A DNA stretch of 64,000 bases from a virus. The first letter of the stretch is position 1. Each line of letters opens with the position of its first letter. A program made the translations under genes and the position numbers. Shown here piece after piece: positions 23,750-31,396 of the stretch. Under the pieces are notes generated by a model. That model did no database searches, was not told the DNA's origin, and saw nothing but the letters and a program-made list of their open reading frames with translations. Location of the stretch: IMG/VR virus record IMGVR_UViG_3300020463_000001, positions 1-64,000 of that record; one strand, given 5' to 3'.

Positions 23750-24030
23750 TGGACAAAAATCGGGAAATCAAAATCAAGGGTGCAGTCACTGAGATTGCTA
23801 ATTCACTTTTACGGATTGATGCGGAACGTGATCTCATAAAAGAGATTGTCGATAAACTGGCCGCCGAGGAAGATCTGAACAAGAAAACTCTTCGTAAGTT
23901 AGGGCGGACTTACTATAAACAAAATTATGGTGAAGAGCAACAGTCCTTTGATGAATTCTCTGATCTTTATGAATCGGTCTTTGAGACAACTTCAACTAAT
24001 CCACTAGAAGAGGCCGCTAACGCACTATGA
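23749..24030 (+). CDS. dsbA: DsbA-like double-stranded DNA binding / transcription modulator
   Basis: 93 residues, length as for T4 DsbA (89). Helical, with KEIVDKLAAEEDLNKKTLRK followed by LGRTYYKQNYGEEQQSFDEF and LYESVFE, matching the spacing of T4 DsbA (RLLALYHKDNRDVFEAE, LYDTVF). T4 DsbA binds DNA near late promoters. Assignment is by visual similarity. Confidence 0.65.
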   Translation: MDKNREIKIKGAVTEIANSLLRIDAERDLIKEIVDKLAAEEDLNKKTLRKLGRTYYKQNYGEEQQSFDEFSDLYESVFETTSTNPLEEAANAL

Positions 24031-24233
24031 GAATTCTAATATTGTTGGTGGTGATGTATAGTATGATGGGCTGTGCATCTCTCAAAGGACATCTTACGGA
24101 GCCAAGGAACAAAAACTACTATGAACAGTTCGGCCCCGATGATGTTCATTGTCACTCTCGAGCGGAAATGAAGGTGTGCCGCCAGTACGGAATATATCTC
24201 ATATGTGAGTGCTACTCTAAGAAAAGACTCTAA
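24027..24233 (+). CDS. Small lipoprotein with C-terminal cysteine motif
   Basis: 68 residues; signal ends at lipobox SMMGC (Cys16). The tail has C-x8-C-x8-C-x-C-Y, like the lipoprotein at 17655-17852. It overlaps the DsbA-like gene by 4 bp. Function unknown. Confidence 0.65.
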   Translation: MRILILLVVMYSMMGCASLKGHLTEPRNKNYYEQFGPDDVHCHSRAEMKVCRQYGIYLICECYSKKRL

Positions 24234-24281
24234 GAATTAATGTTACGCGAAAGACTAAAATAAAAAATAAGGAAATATATT

Positions 24282-25304
24282 ATGAATAATGTCGCACAAA
24301 TAAAAACAAACACGCAATCTCTAGCAATAGGAGAAGGAATACTAGATATTGCTAATAAAATCAAAGATGGTTCATGGCCCCGAGTGGAGGAAAAGATGGA
24401 TCTGTCACAATTTGTGAAAACAGCGATTGCCTCGTATATTCTGCGTACAGAAAAACAGTTGCAGTCAAGAACCAGATCTATTAACATGGATTTTTGTGGT
24501 ATGATGATTTCGGGGATCGAAGAGAATCCAGAGCAAATAAAACATCTCAAAATGCCAGTTGTTGTTTGGTTCAAAAACGAGGTAGAATATGAAGGAGATA
24601 TTTTCCCAGCAAACAGCTACGGTCTTTTGGACGGAAATCATGGTGTTGTCATTAAGACCAATGTTGGTATTATGCAGTATGATGCATATTGTGTTCATTT
24701 TGAATTAGATCTCAATGGCGAACTGGCAAATATTCAACTTCTTGGAAATTTTCTTAATATAGAAGAAGAGAGAACTGTCGGATTGGCCAAAGAAGATATT
24801 GCTAAGTCTTATTATGCAATGATTGATGGTGCAATTGCGAGAGGGGATAACGCTCCAAGCTTACTTGAGGATGAAATTTTCATTGCATCTTTCTCCAGTT
24901 ATGGAATAAACAATCGTACTGTGGGACAATGGAGATCAAATCATGAGGATGGTGCAAGATCTAAAAAGTCTATTAAAGAATACGACAAAGAAATGCTAGA
25001 AGCAGAGTTGGAAAGAATTAAAAATATGAAGGCATATAAAGATGTTGGTTGGGCTGTTATGGCTCCATCTACTATACCAGCATATAATGGTGCTGCACTG
25101 GGTAATATGTTGAAAAACCTCACACAGCAAGACGTATATAAGTGCGTCATGATATTCTATGCTGCGGATGATAGACAAAAAATAGGCATGGACACAAACG
25201 ACAAGGTTTACGGTTATACTCATGTCAAAAAGTTTTTTGATAATGTACAGGACTGGTTCGGCAATGGTTGCAAAATCGAAGTTATATACCTCGCCACGTC
25301 TTAG
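24282..25304 (+). CDS. Hypothetical protein with possible ParB/Srx-like segment
   Basis: 340 residues. SYGLLDGNHGVVIKTN (about 110-125) resembles the DGxHR segment of ParB/sulfiredoxin-like domains, and SSYGINNRTVGQWRSN (about 208-223) resembles a helix-turn-helix. The AAGGAAA site is good. Nothing more can be said with confidence; a DNA-binding role is a guess. Confidence 0.6.
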   Translation: MNNVAQIKTNTQSLAIGEGILDIANKIKDGSWPRVEEKMDLSQFVKTAIASYILRTEKQLQSRTRSINMDFCGMMISGIEENPEQIKHLKMPVVVWFKNEVEYEGDIFPANSYGLLDGNHGVVIKTNVGIMQYDAYCVHFELDLNGELANIQLLGNFLNIEEERTVGLAKEDIAKSYYAMIDGAIARGDNAPSLLEDEIFIASFSSYGINNRTVGQWRSNHEDGARSKKSIKEYDKEMLEAELERIKNMKAYKDVGWAVMAPSTIPAYNGAALGNMLKNLTQQDVYKCVMIFYAADDRQKIGMDTNDKVYGYTHVKKFFDNVQDWFGNGCKIEVIYLATS

Positions 25305-25312
25305 GATTATAT

Positions 25313-25393
25313 ATGAACCATCCCGAAGACTTAGATATTATCGTAATTGTGCTCGTCCTGCTCGCTCTCGCATCTTATCTTGCAACCAATTAG
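25313..25393 (+). CDS. 26-residue hydrophobic peptide
   Basis: Acidic start then one membrane helix (MNHPEDLDIIVIVLVLLALA). AGGA lies nine bases before the ATG. Evidence is the site and the membrane-helix pattern only. Confidence 0.4.
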   Translation: MNHPEDLDIIVIVLVLLALASYLATN

Positions 25394-25448
25394 AGAGTAT
25401 CGGAGATACGCGGCTGAGAAACGCCCTAATTTTTTTAAGGAAAACACT

Positions 25449-25664
25449 ATGCAAAGAAACGCAAAGACACATTCTACTGGAGTGAAAGCAGATTCAATCA
25501 ACCTCATGTCACTCACAATATTCTTTAAGGAAACAAGGACAGTATTGGAAAAACGTGGCGAGTATCGTGAAGCTTTCTACTTTGAACAACTGGAATCGCA
25601 TCTACGCGAAGGTGGGTCTCTCAGTTCATCGCCCAAGGATATTGCGAGGATACTTGGATTATGA
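25449..25664 (+). CDS. Hypothetical protein
   Basis: 71 residues, helical. ATG at 25449 preferred because AAGGAAA lies upstream. Contains FKETRTVLEKRGEYREAFYF. It overlaps the next gene by 4 bp. Confidence 0.6.
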   Translation: MQRNAKTHSTGVKADSINLMSLTIFFKETRTVLEKRGEYREAFYFEQLESHLREGGSLSSSPKDIARILGL

Positions 25665-25900
25665 AATACACTCTGTTTAAGGATAATGAAGCTGGATGCA
25701 CAGAGGCCAAACATTATCTCATATCAATCGGGAAATGGAGTAATGACATCGAACGCCGCGATGGCTGGGAAATTGTTTCTATAGCAAACAAAGAAATACA
25801 AAATCATAATGATCTACAGGATTTCGATACACTGTCTAATGGTGAATGGGGAAGTCTTATAGATGATAGTGAGGATTGGAAGCCATACAATGACATATAA
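25661..25900 (+). CDS. Hypothetical protein
   Basis: 79 residues, acidic, MKYTLFKDNEAGCTEAKHYL and SLIDDSEDWKPYNDI. Overlaps both neighbours by 4-11 bp. No family recognised. Confidence 0.55.
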   Translation: MKYTLFKDNEAGCTEAKHYLISIGKWSNDIERRDGWEIVSIANKEIQNHNDLQDFDTLSNGEWGSLIDDSEDWKPYNDI

Positions 25901-26090
25901 AGTATACGATGCAAGAGAGTTTTTAAGAAAAGTTGGTTCTGGATCAGGAACTAACCTTCCTCATATCACTGATGAATATGCAAAGACTCTTGCAAAGGAT
26001 GTTTCTGATTATTTTAAAAAAAATAATATGAATAAGGGTGCATGGGATGTGGAGTATATTGACTTGGATGAAGAGAATTCTGAGGAATGA
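25890..26090 (+). CDS. Hypothetical protein
   Basis: 66 residues, MTYKVYDAREFLRKVGSGSG with an acidic C-terminus. The start inside the preceding gene fits coupled translation. No family recognised. Confidence 0.55.
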   Translation: MTYKVYDAREFLRKVGSGSGTNLPHITDEYAKTLAKDVSDYFKKNNMNKGAWDVEYIDLDEENSEE

Positions 26091-26320
26091 GAACGATTGC
26101 ACTAGGAGAATATTTTAGAGTCTTAGAACATAGAGTCTTTGGAATTAATATGAGCCCCTTTCGGTATTATATTCTAGAGGATTATAGAAACTGGTCTAAG
26201 GTGGCTGGTGTTGACTATAATGTTAAACTTACATACTTCTATTGGTATACAGAACCTCAGATAAAACTATATTGTCATGAGATATATTCAGATGTCTTTA
26301 AGAAGGGTGTCTGGAAATGA
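26087..26320 (+). CDS. Hypothetical aromatic-rich protein
   Basis: 77 residues with many Tyr, Phe and Trp (FRYYILEDYRNW, LTYFYWYTEPQ); overlaps neighbours by 4 bp. Function unknown. Confidence 0.55.
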   Translation: MRTIALGEYFRVLEHRVFGINMSPFRYYILEDYRNWSKVAGVDYNVKLTYFYWYTEPQIKLYCHEIYSDVFKKGVWK

Positions 26321-26481
26321 GTCAATGGATACTGAATAAACTCTCACCATATCTTCTCAAATTCAGAGAGTGGTCAAAAGGAAAAATTTGGATAAAAATT
26401 CCTCTCTGGATTCTGATATTATGGGGGTTAGGACTCGGAAATGCATACTGGTGTGTGTATCCTGTGTGCTGGGTAGTTTGA
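26317..26481 (+). CDS. 54-residue membrane protein
   Basis: Basic amphipathic start and a hydrophobic Trp-rich segment (IKIPLWILILWGLGLGNAYW) followed by CVYPVCWVV. Overlaps the previous gene by 4 bp. Function unknown. Confidence 0.5.
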   Translation: MSQWILNKLSPYLLKFREWSKGKIWIKIPLWILILWGLGLGNAYWCVYPVCWVV

Positions 26482-26670
26482 GAGAGAAATCTTAGTGATT
26501 TTGAGTGGGTCTTTGTGGGGAAAAGTGTCGATTCTGATGCAGAAACATATGGTTCGTATGTCCGACTAAATCTGCGGATAATTTTCTGAAAACACTCGGC
26601 GGCCCGCCCAAAACACACTGGATATGCCAACTCTGTAACACTTTGTTACAAAAAACTTTAAATAAAGCCC
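26482..26670. other. Intergenic stretch with 17-bp palindrome
   Basis: No credible gene seen. Near its end lies TGTAACA-ctt-TGTTACA (26634-26650), 20 bp ahead of the -35 box at 26671. The same TGTAACA half-site occurs at 22225, 39864 and 39903. Confidence 0.6.
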
Positions 26671-26699
26671 TTGACTTATCTCTGAGTATACTTTATAAT
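26671..26699 (+). promoter_or_regulatory. Sigma70 promoter with inverted repeat
   Basis: TTGACT, 17-bp spacer, TATAAT. TCTCTGA in the spacer (26679-26685) is repeated inverted as TCAGAGA (26713-26719) next to the ribosome site of the gene at 26727. Confidence 0.75.
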
Positions 26700-26726
26700 G
26701 CTCATATATTAATCAGAGAGGTCTCT

Positions 26727-26939
26727 ATGATCATATCCAAAACCACTAAGCGTCAACTCTTGGAAATCTTCAAGGGATTCGGAGTCAAGCAATCCTGTGC
26801 AATGCAGTTTATTGCAGACAATCAAAACAAGCTTGTCGCAACCGGAGAGGCCTTTGATGAGATGACTCTAGAGGAACTCAAAGCGGTTAAGAAACTGGTT
26901 CAGTTCTCTATCCATGAGCGTGAAGGAGTGGCAGTATAG
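26727..26939 (+). CDS. Hypothetical early protein
   Basis: 70 residues, basic N-terminal half (MIISKTTKRQLLEIFKGFGV) and an ELKAVKKLV helix. ATG at 26727 follows AGAGAGG and the promoter at 26671. Function unknown. Confidence 0.6.
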   Translation: MIISKTTKRQLLEIFKGFGVKQSCAMQFIADNQNKLVATGEAFDEMTLEELKAVKKLVQFSIHEREGVAV

Positions 26940-26941
26940 CA

Positions 26942-27175
26942 ATGCAAGGACATCTTATTGATGAGATAGGCATTAATCCTATCGAAGAGGAACCAAGATA
27001 TCAGTTTTTCTCTGAGGGAGAACTGAAGGGCTCTGGAACTTCTGTTGAGTTCGCTGCATGGTTGATCAATACCTGTGGTGGTGTGAAGAACTTTGTTTAC
27101 GAAAACGAGTCTTGGAAAGAGCACTATCAAGAGGAAGATGACCTCTGGTGGCGACAGGTCTGTAAATTAATCTAA
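26942..27175 (+). CDS. Hypothetical early protein
   Basis: 77 residues, acidic, ending in a Trp-rich EEDDLWWRQVCKLI. Two bases after the previous stop. No family recognised. Confidence 0.6.
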   Translation: MQGHLIDEIGINPIEEEPRYQFFSEGELKGSGTSVEFAAWLINTCGGVKNFVYENESWKEHYQEEDDLWWRQVCKLI

Positions 27176-27185
27176 GGAACTTACT

Positions 27186-27359
27186 ATGCTATTCTCACAC
27201 GACACCATCACTCAAAACTTTCCATCTACTGCTGGTATGGTGTTGGGTGAGATTAGAACTGTCAAAAATGTTCCTGCATCCCATCGCCCCAAAGGCACTA
27301 CTACACTTCGTATCATTCGACGCACAGAAGAACACTATAAAGTCTACGAAATAATTTAA
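27186..27359 (+). CDS. 57-residue hypothetical protein
   Basis: MLFSHDTITQNFPSTAGMVL then GEIRTVKNV and a basic strand-rich end. An AAGGAAC site precedes the ATG. Function unknown. Confidence 0.55.
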   Translation: MLFSHDTITQNFPSTAGMVLGEIRTVKNVPASHRPKGTTTLRIIRRTEEHYKVYEII

Positions 27360-27378
27360 ATTATTTTGGCTAAAAGCC

Positions 27379-27406
27379 TTGACTTATTCTCAGATTGTGG
27401 TATTAT
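27379..27406 (+). promoter_or_regulatory. Sigma70-like promoter
   Basis: TTGACT, 16-bp spacer, TATTAT, upstream of the gene at 27434. Confidence 0.6.
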
Positions 27407-27433
27407 AGCTACATCAACTAGAGAGAGAACACT

Positions 27434-27703
27434 ATGATTGGAAAAGAAATCTTTGCGAACTACGGCGCGATGATCGAGCCTCACTATGGTATGGTGACTG
27501 GTGTGAAGACCACAACTATCCAGAGAACTGGTGAGTCCGTGAAAGAAGTCAAAGTCTGGTGGTTCGAAGCCGGAGAGTCTACTGGTGAAACTCAGTGGAT
27601 TCCTGAGTGTACTATTCGTACCGAAGGTGGTGGTGAGACTATCGAAGGTAGTCCTATTGGATTCTACTGGAGTCCAGTTCCAATTCTTGAAAGATATTTG
27701 TAA
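27434..27703 (+). CDS. Hypothetical early protein
   Basis: 89 residues, beta-rich (MIGKEIFANYGAMIEPHYGM, VKEVKVWWFEAGE), probably a small barrel. Own promoter. Function unknown. Confidence 0.6.
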   Translation: MIGKEIFANYGAMIEPHYGMVTGVKTTTIQRTGESVKEVKVWWFEAGESTGETQWIPECTIRTEGGGETIEGSPIGFYWSPVPILERYL

Positions 27704-27711
27704 AAAAGTTC

Positions 27712-27740
27712 TTGACAAAACCTTCGAGAACCTTTATAAT
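27712..27740 (+). promoter_or_regulatory. Perfect consensus sigma70 promoter for non-coding segment
   Basis: TTGACA, 17-bp spacer, TATAAT; predicted start about 27747, with no gene for 400 bp downstream. Confidence 0.8.
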
Positions 27741-27746
27741 AGCTTT

Positions 27747-28130
27747 GTATTCATTTAAGGATAACTCCAATTAATTAAAAAGTTACTCCACAAAAACCGG
27801 CACACTCACCTAGTACGAGGGTATGGGTGCCTATGGAGAAGGGTTGGTACTAGGGAGATCTGGAAGAAGTCCTGTCCGGATCTTAATGTAAAGGAGCGCC
27901 ACTCTAAATGTGCCAGGCAGTACTAGGAGATCTCCGAGTCACTTCGCTAAATTGCTATTAATTGCTATGGAGTGATTCGGAAAGTACTCCGAGTGAATGA
28001 GAATTCGGCCCCCCCTCCGAGACTGTGGGCTGAAGGTTTAGTTTTATGGGACTCCTAAAATAAATGACCAAAGTCTATAAGAGGCCACCCCCCAAATCCT
28101 AGAGTGATTCTAAAAGGAATTCTCAAAAAA
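27747..28130 (+). ncRNA. Candidate structured non-coding RNA (RNA-1)
   Basis: A gene-free, GC-richer stretch behind a perfect promoter. Stems seen: CCTAGTAC/GTACTAGG (27809-27816 with 27847-27854); AGATCTGG/CCGGATCT (27856-27863 with 27876-27883, one G-U); CCGAGTCACT/AGTGATTCGG (27934-27943 with 27971-27980, one G-U), with AGTACT on both outer sides (27919-27924, 27983-27988). The 3' end is uncertain. It may instead be a very long structured leader of the gene at 28151. No match to a known RNA family was recognised by eye. Confidence 0.6.
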
Positions 28131-28150
28131 AAATTTCTTAGGTAGCAAAC

Positions 28151-28384
28151 ATGGCAGAATCCAAAAAGATCAATATGTACGAGAATGAACACTACAGATA
28201 TTGTGGTTCTCAGATCGAAGATAGAATCAATCATAAGTTCCTAGTGAAGGCCACTGGTGAGACTTACACATTGGTTCAGAGTCCATTCTATTCTTTTCAG
28301 AGTGATGACTTTGAGTACACTTGCAATTGTTTCGAAGAGAATCGGCTCAAGTATTCCTCTATAGAGTATCGATCTCATTATTGA
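28151..28384 (+). CDS. Hypothetical early protein
   Basis: 77 residues, MAESKKINMYENEHYRYCGS, with CNCFEENRLK near the end. Preceded by a structured 400-bp stretch. Function unknown. Confidence 0.6.
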   Translation: MAESKKINMYENEHYRYCGSQIEDRINHKFLVKATGETYTLVQSPFYSFQSDDFEYTCNCFEENRLKYSSIEYRSHY

Positions 28385-28389
28385 GTTTC

Positions 28390-28408
28390 TTAGATCAAAT
28401 CGGTCTAA
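28390..28408. repeat. 19-bp palindromic element, copy 1
   Basis: TTAGATC-aaatc-GGTCTAA followed by an A-run, 18 bp before the -35 at 28427. No T-run follows, so it is not a standard terminator. Confidence 0.65.
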
Positions 28409-28426
28409 AAATAACATAAAAAAGAT

Positions 28427-28455
28427 TTGACTCAACCTCAGAAATCGATTATAAT
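28427..28455 (+). promoter_or_regulatory. Sigma70 promoter
   Basis: TTGACT, 17-bp spacer, TATAAT. Confidence 0.75.
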
Positions 28456-28483
28456 ACACACATCAATTAAGGAAAGAACCAAC

Positions 28484-28909
28484 ATGGCGTATGTATCTAA
28501 AGAAACCAAACAAGTCCTCGCTCCTGAGATCAAGCGAGTCTTGTCTAAGTGGAAGATGAAGGGATCGATTTCGGGTCAGGGTTCTGCAACTCTGAAAGTC
28601 ACGATCAACGAAGGCCCTTTCACTCTTCCGAAGACTGCAACCAACCATTACTCCACTGGGTATGAATACTACCAAGTGAATCCGTATTGGTATCAGGAAG
28701 CGGAAGGTCTCTCTGGATCTTGGAAGGGTTTCTTAGTTGAATTAGAAGCAGCCATGAAGGGTTCGATTTGGTTTGACAAGTCAGACTCTATGACTGACTA
28801 CTTCCACACTGCATACTATATTGATATGCAGATTGGATCCGGCGTTCGCGAATATCGGTTTGAACCTAAACTCCGAAAGGCTCTGTTAAAGTCTGCAGGA
28901 ATCGCATAA
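28484..28909 (+). CDS. Conserved phage-type protein (large polyvalent protein associated-like)
   Basis: 141 residues starting MAYVSKETKQVLAPEIKRVL, an opening I associate with a widespread family in phages and mobile elements (MAYVSxExKxxLxPxIKxVLKKY). The middle (YWYQEAEGLSGSWKGFLVEL) and end (FEPKLRKALLKSAGIA) are alpha/beta. Start chosen at 28484 for the AAGGAAA site. Exact family name and function are uncertain. Confidence 0.6.
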   Translation: MAYVSKETKQVLAPEIKRVLSKWKMKGSISGQGSATLKVTINEGPFTLPKTATNHYSTGYEYYQVNPYWYQEAEGLSGSWKGFLVELEAAMKGSIWFDKSDSMTDYFHTAYYIDMQIGSGVREYRFEPKLRKALLKSAGIA

Positions 28910-28918
28910 GGAAAAATT

Positions 28919-29110
28919 ATGACTGAATTGGAAATTTATCTAGACCATTGGCACATATTCAAAGCCGATGGGACATTCGTTCTCAACGGTGCGTACTATG
29001 AGTACATCGAAGGTCTCAAGCGTCTTTTCGAAAAGGAGCGAATAGATACTTTGGATCGCGCAACGAAGGCTGTCGCGATGTTGAAAGTTGGAGAACAACA
29101 TGGAGAGTAA
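28919..29110 (+). CDS. Hypothetical protein, tandem duplicate 1
   Basis: 63 residues. TELEIYLDHWHIFKADGTFV closely resembles the start of the next protein. Helical remainder. It overlaps that gene by 11 bp. Confidence 0.6.
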   Translation: MTELEIYLDHWHIFKADGTFVLNGAYYEYIEGLKRLFEKERIDTLDRATKAVAMLKVGEQHGE

Positions 29111-29264
29111 GACCGAACTGGAAATCTTTCTGGAACATTGGTTTGTCTTTGATGCAAATCGTGGATCGTATATGTTGAAGGGTTCTCCTAGAGACTTCAA
29201 AGAAGCTTTGTCTCGACTGGTGAACCAGTGTGTCCGATCTCAACTAGTTTTTGATTTTAAATAG
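29100..29264 (+). CDS. Hypothetical protein, tandem duplicate 2
   Basis: 54 residues. TELEIFLEHWFVFDANRGSY parallels the preceding protein, indicating a tandem duplication. Function unknown. Confidence 0.6.
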   Translation: MESKTELEIFLEHWFVFDANRGSYMLKGSPRDFKEALSRLVNQCVRSQLVFDFK

Positions 29265-29273
29265 GAGAACTAC

Positions 29274-29507
29274 ATGGATAGTTTAGGTATGATCAAGACG
29301 GAAGTTCTAGAACAACTTCTGACCATCGAAAAGCGACTTCGCGCAATAGAGGATTCTCTTGAAGGGATTCCTCAGATTTCTCAGTTGAACGGACAGAAAA
29401 TTGCTTACGAACACGTTCTGAAGCTTCTGGATATTCACGCAGAGTATCAGGTGAAGATGTCTGAAATTTCAACTTGCGAGGGAGGTGAGTATGTCACAGG
29501 ACGTTAA
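29274..29507 (+). CDS. Hypothetical helical protein
   Basis: 77 residues, a long coiled-coil-like helix (VLEQLLTIEKRLRAIEDSLE). TAGGAG precedes ATG. Overlaps the next gene by 17 bp. Confidence 0.6.
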   Translation: MDSLGMIKTEVLEQLLTIEKRLRAIEDSLEGIPQISQLNGQKIAYEHVLKLLDIHAEYQVKMSEISTCEGGEYVTGR

Positions 29508-29742
29508 TTACTACAGAAGCGCTCTGGGCGGAATGCGAAAGGCTCTTTTGGAGGAATTAGATTTCGCTCAGAGTTTTCTGGACGAAGGTGTTCAGAATAA
29601 AGATTTTCTTGCGAGACTCTCTGCATCCACTGAGGTTCTGCATTCTGTCATTGAGATGGTCGATGATATCTTGGTTGAATCGGTTGAGTCCGATACTGAA
29701 CGGAATGCGAGAAGGTCTACTCCACATGGTCAGGAAAATTAG
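29491..29742 (+). CDS. Hypothetical helical protein
   Basis: 83 residues; start at 29491 chosen for GGAGG five bases upstream. Helical, acidic (VLHSVIEMVDDILVESVESD). Function unknown. Confidence 0.6.
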   Translation: MSQDVNYYRSALGGMRKALLEELDFAQSFLDEGVQNKDFLARLSASTEVLHSVIEMVDDILVESVESDTERNARRSTPHGQEN

Positions 29743-29796
29743 CGGGAAAACCAGCGCGTTTTCCCTAAATAGTTTTCTAAGTTGTCGGAGTTGAAA

Positions 29797-31125
29797 ATGG
29801 CTTATAATTATAGACCAAAATCGGTAGAAGATATTGTCAACCTTGGATTGCCAAGAGCAAAAGAAGAATCCGTGGTGGCCCTGTTCAAAGAAATGGAAGC
29901 AAACTTTGGAAGATCTCGCGATGAATTCATCTCCATTGATACGGATAGAGCTAAATTCGGAAACACAAATATTCTCAGAGAGTTTACTAGAGAAGTAGAC
30001 ATAAACTCATATAGGAAAACATACGCAGGAATAGCACTCAAATTTGGAAACGGATCTAATCCCAATTCTACTGCCCCCTCTACTCAACAACAAGAATTAA
30101 TTAGTCTTAAAATATTCGAAGAATTATTATCCAGCAAGACAAAGAACTATAAGAAGTTTGAACAATTACTTCCTACTCTTCTGGAAATATATCCAAATCT
30201 TCCATACGAAAAGAGCTGGTTTAAATCCTTCGAATTGCAATTTTATGAGATCGTCAACGAAACTAAACTTCCCAATAGTAAATTTGATGTTTACAATCGG
30301 GACGGTGGGTTTATGGATTATATAACCAGATTGGTGAACAGTAAATTTCAGATAGCAAAAAAAGACTCTTGGAATCCTGCTGATATATGGTTGATAAGAT
30401 CATCCAACTTTAGAGAGTATGAAAAAAAATTAGATGATGCAATAAGTGTTTTAGAATGTAATGCAATACTAGTTTCTGCATTTGAGAAAAATCATATTAT
30501 TGGAATTTCTTTAAAGAAGAATGACGGAAGGAAATTAAACTACGATCTCGTAAATTTAAAAACCGTGGCGAAAGATAGTCCGGTGTTGTACTCAAAATTT
30601 CTATTGAATATTCCTTATGATGAAAGAAAAAAATCTTTCACATCAGTCTCCAGTAAACTACAAGTCACTTATCAAAGTAAAATATTTGAAATGGGAGTGA
30701 AGAGTAATCAGGCTGGGTTGGCAAACATTACATATGAATTTGTTGCCAAGGGAGGAGCTGCATTTCTAGGGAAGGTTCCTAAAGATATGTTAAAGATTGA
30801 ATTGAAAAAAAATAACCATCAAATGCCAGAACATAAACATTATATGAAATTTGATAGAAAAGATTTCGAAAGAAAAATATCGACTATAAAATCAAATAAA
30901 TCTCTATTTCAAGTTGTCGGCGATTTAAATAAATTTGTAGATCAACTTGAAGAATCGTGGACGAAGGGAAGATCAAAAGATAATGTCATTATATCTCAGA
31001 TTGTGTGTTTTGCATATATTATAGCGAGTTTATCCAAAACCAAAAGAGAAGAATTTATAAGAGATTTATTTTTTATGTCTCAAAAGAAGGGAACTCTGTT
31101 TGGCCCATTTGGCAAATTATACTAG
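29797..31125 (+). CDS. Large hypothetical protein with KDSWNPADIWL motif
   Basis: 442 residues, lysine-rich. The motif KDSWNPADIWLI (about residues 188-199) followed by basic segments and ILVSAFEKNHIIGISLKKND is reminiscent of nuclease-fold proteins with a (D)WNPADIW strand, but catalytic residues cannot be assigned safely. A weak late-promoter-like CTAAATAG lies at about 29766. No family recognised; possibly structural or nuclease-related. Confidence 0.65.
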   Translation: MAYNYRPKSVEDIVNLGLPRAKEESVVALFKEMEANFGRSRDEFISIDTDRAKFGNTNILREFTREVDINSYRKTYAGIALKFGNGSNPNSTAPSTQQQELISLKIFEELLSSKTKNYKKFEQLLPTLLEIYPNLPYEKSWFKSFELQFYEIVNETKLPNSKFDVYNRDGGFMDYITRLVNSKFQIAKKDSWNPADIWLIRSSNFREYEKKLDDAISVLECNAILVSAFEKNHIIGISLKKNDGRKLNYDLVNLKTVAKDSPVLYSKFLLNIPYDERKKSFTSVSSKLQVTYQSKIFEMGVKSNQAGLANITYEFVAKGGAAFLGKVPKDMLKIELKKNNHQMPEHKHYMKFDRKDFERKISTIKSNKSLFQVVGDLNKFVDQLEESWTKGRSKDNVIISQIVCFAYIIASLSKTKREEFIRDLFFMSQKKGTLFGPFGKLY

Positions 31126-31136
31126 GAGATGGGAAG

Positions 31137-31223
31137 ATGGCACAACCACAACAACAACAACCACAACCTACAGAAGAAGAACTGGAGGAATTGAAACGAC
31201 AAGCTGAAGAAGGAGGCTTTTAA
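31137..31223 (+). CDS. 28-residue Gln/Pro-rich peptide
   Basis: MAQPQQQQPQPTEEELEELK; GGGA site upstream; stop shared with the next start. Probably expressed, function unknown. Confidence 0.5.
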   Translation: MAQPQQQQPQPTEEELEELKRQAEEGGF

Positions 31224-31396
31224 TGTATCGCGATGTAATGATTGGCATAGGAAATTCCCTAAAAGATCTTATTGAATTCCATAAACGAGTCTTCGATAGG
31301 TTCATGGAGGAATTGAATCTGGATGAATACGAACTCTCGTGGGTAAGTTTCTTCACTGGAGTTGCAGTCACACTACTGTTCACGGCATTCGTATGA
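31223..31396 (+). CDS. 57-residue membrane-tail protein
   Basis: Amphipathic N-terminus (GNSLKDLIEFHKRVFDRFME) and a C-terminal membrane helix (SFFTGVAVTLLFTAFV). Starts on the preceding stop. Function unknown. Confidence 0.55.
   Translation: MYRDVMIGIGNSLKDLIEFHKRVFDRFMEELNLDEYELSWVSFFTGVAVTLLFTAFV

Noticed and set aside
25222-25485. 87-codon frame overlapping the end of the 24282 gene
   Set aside because: It overlaps better supported genes, lacks a ribosome site and has an Arg/Tyr-rich composition typical of a shadow frame.
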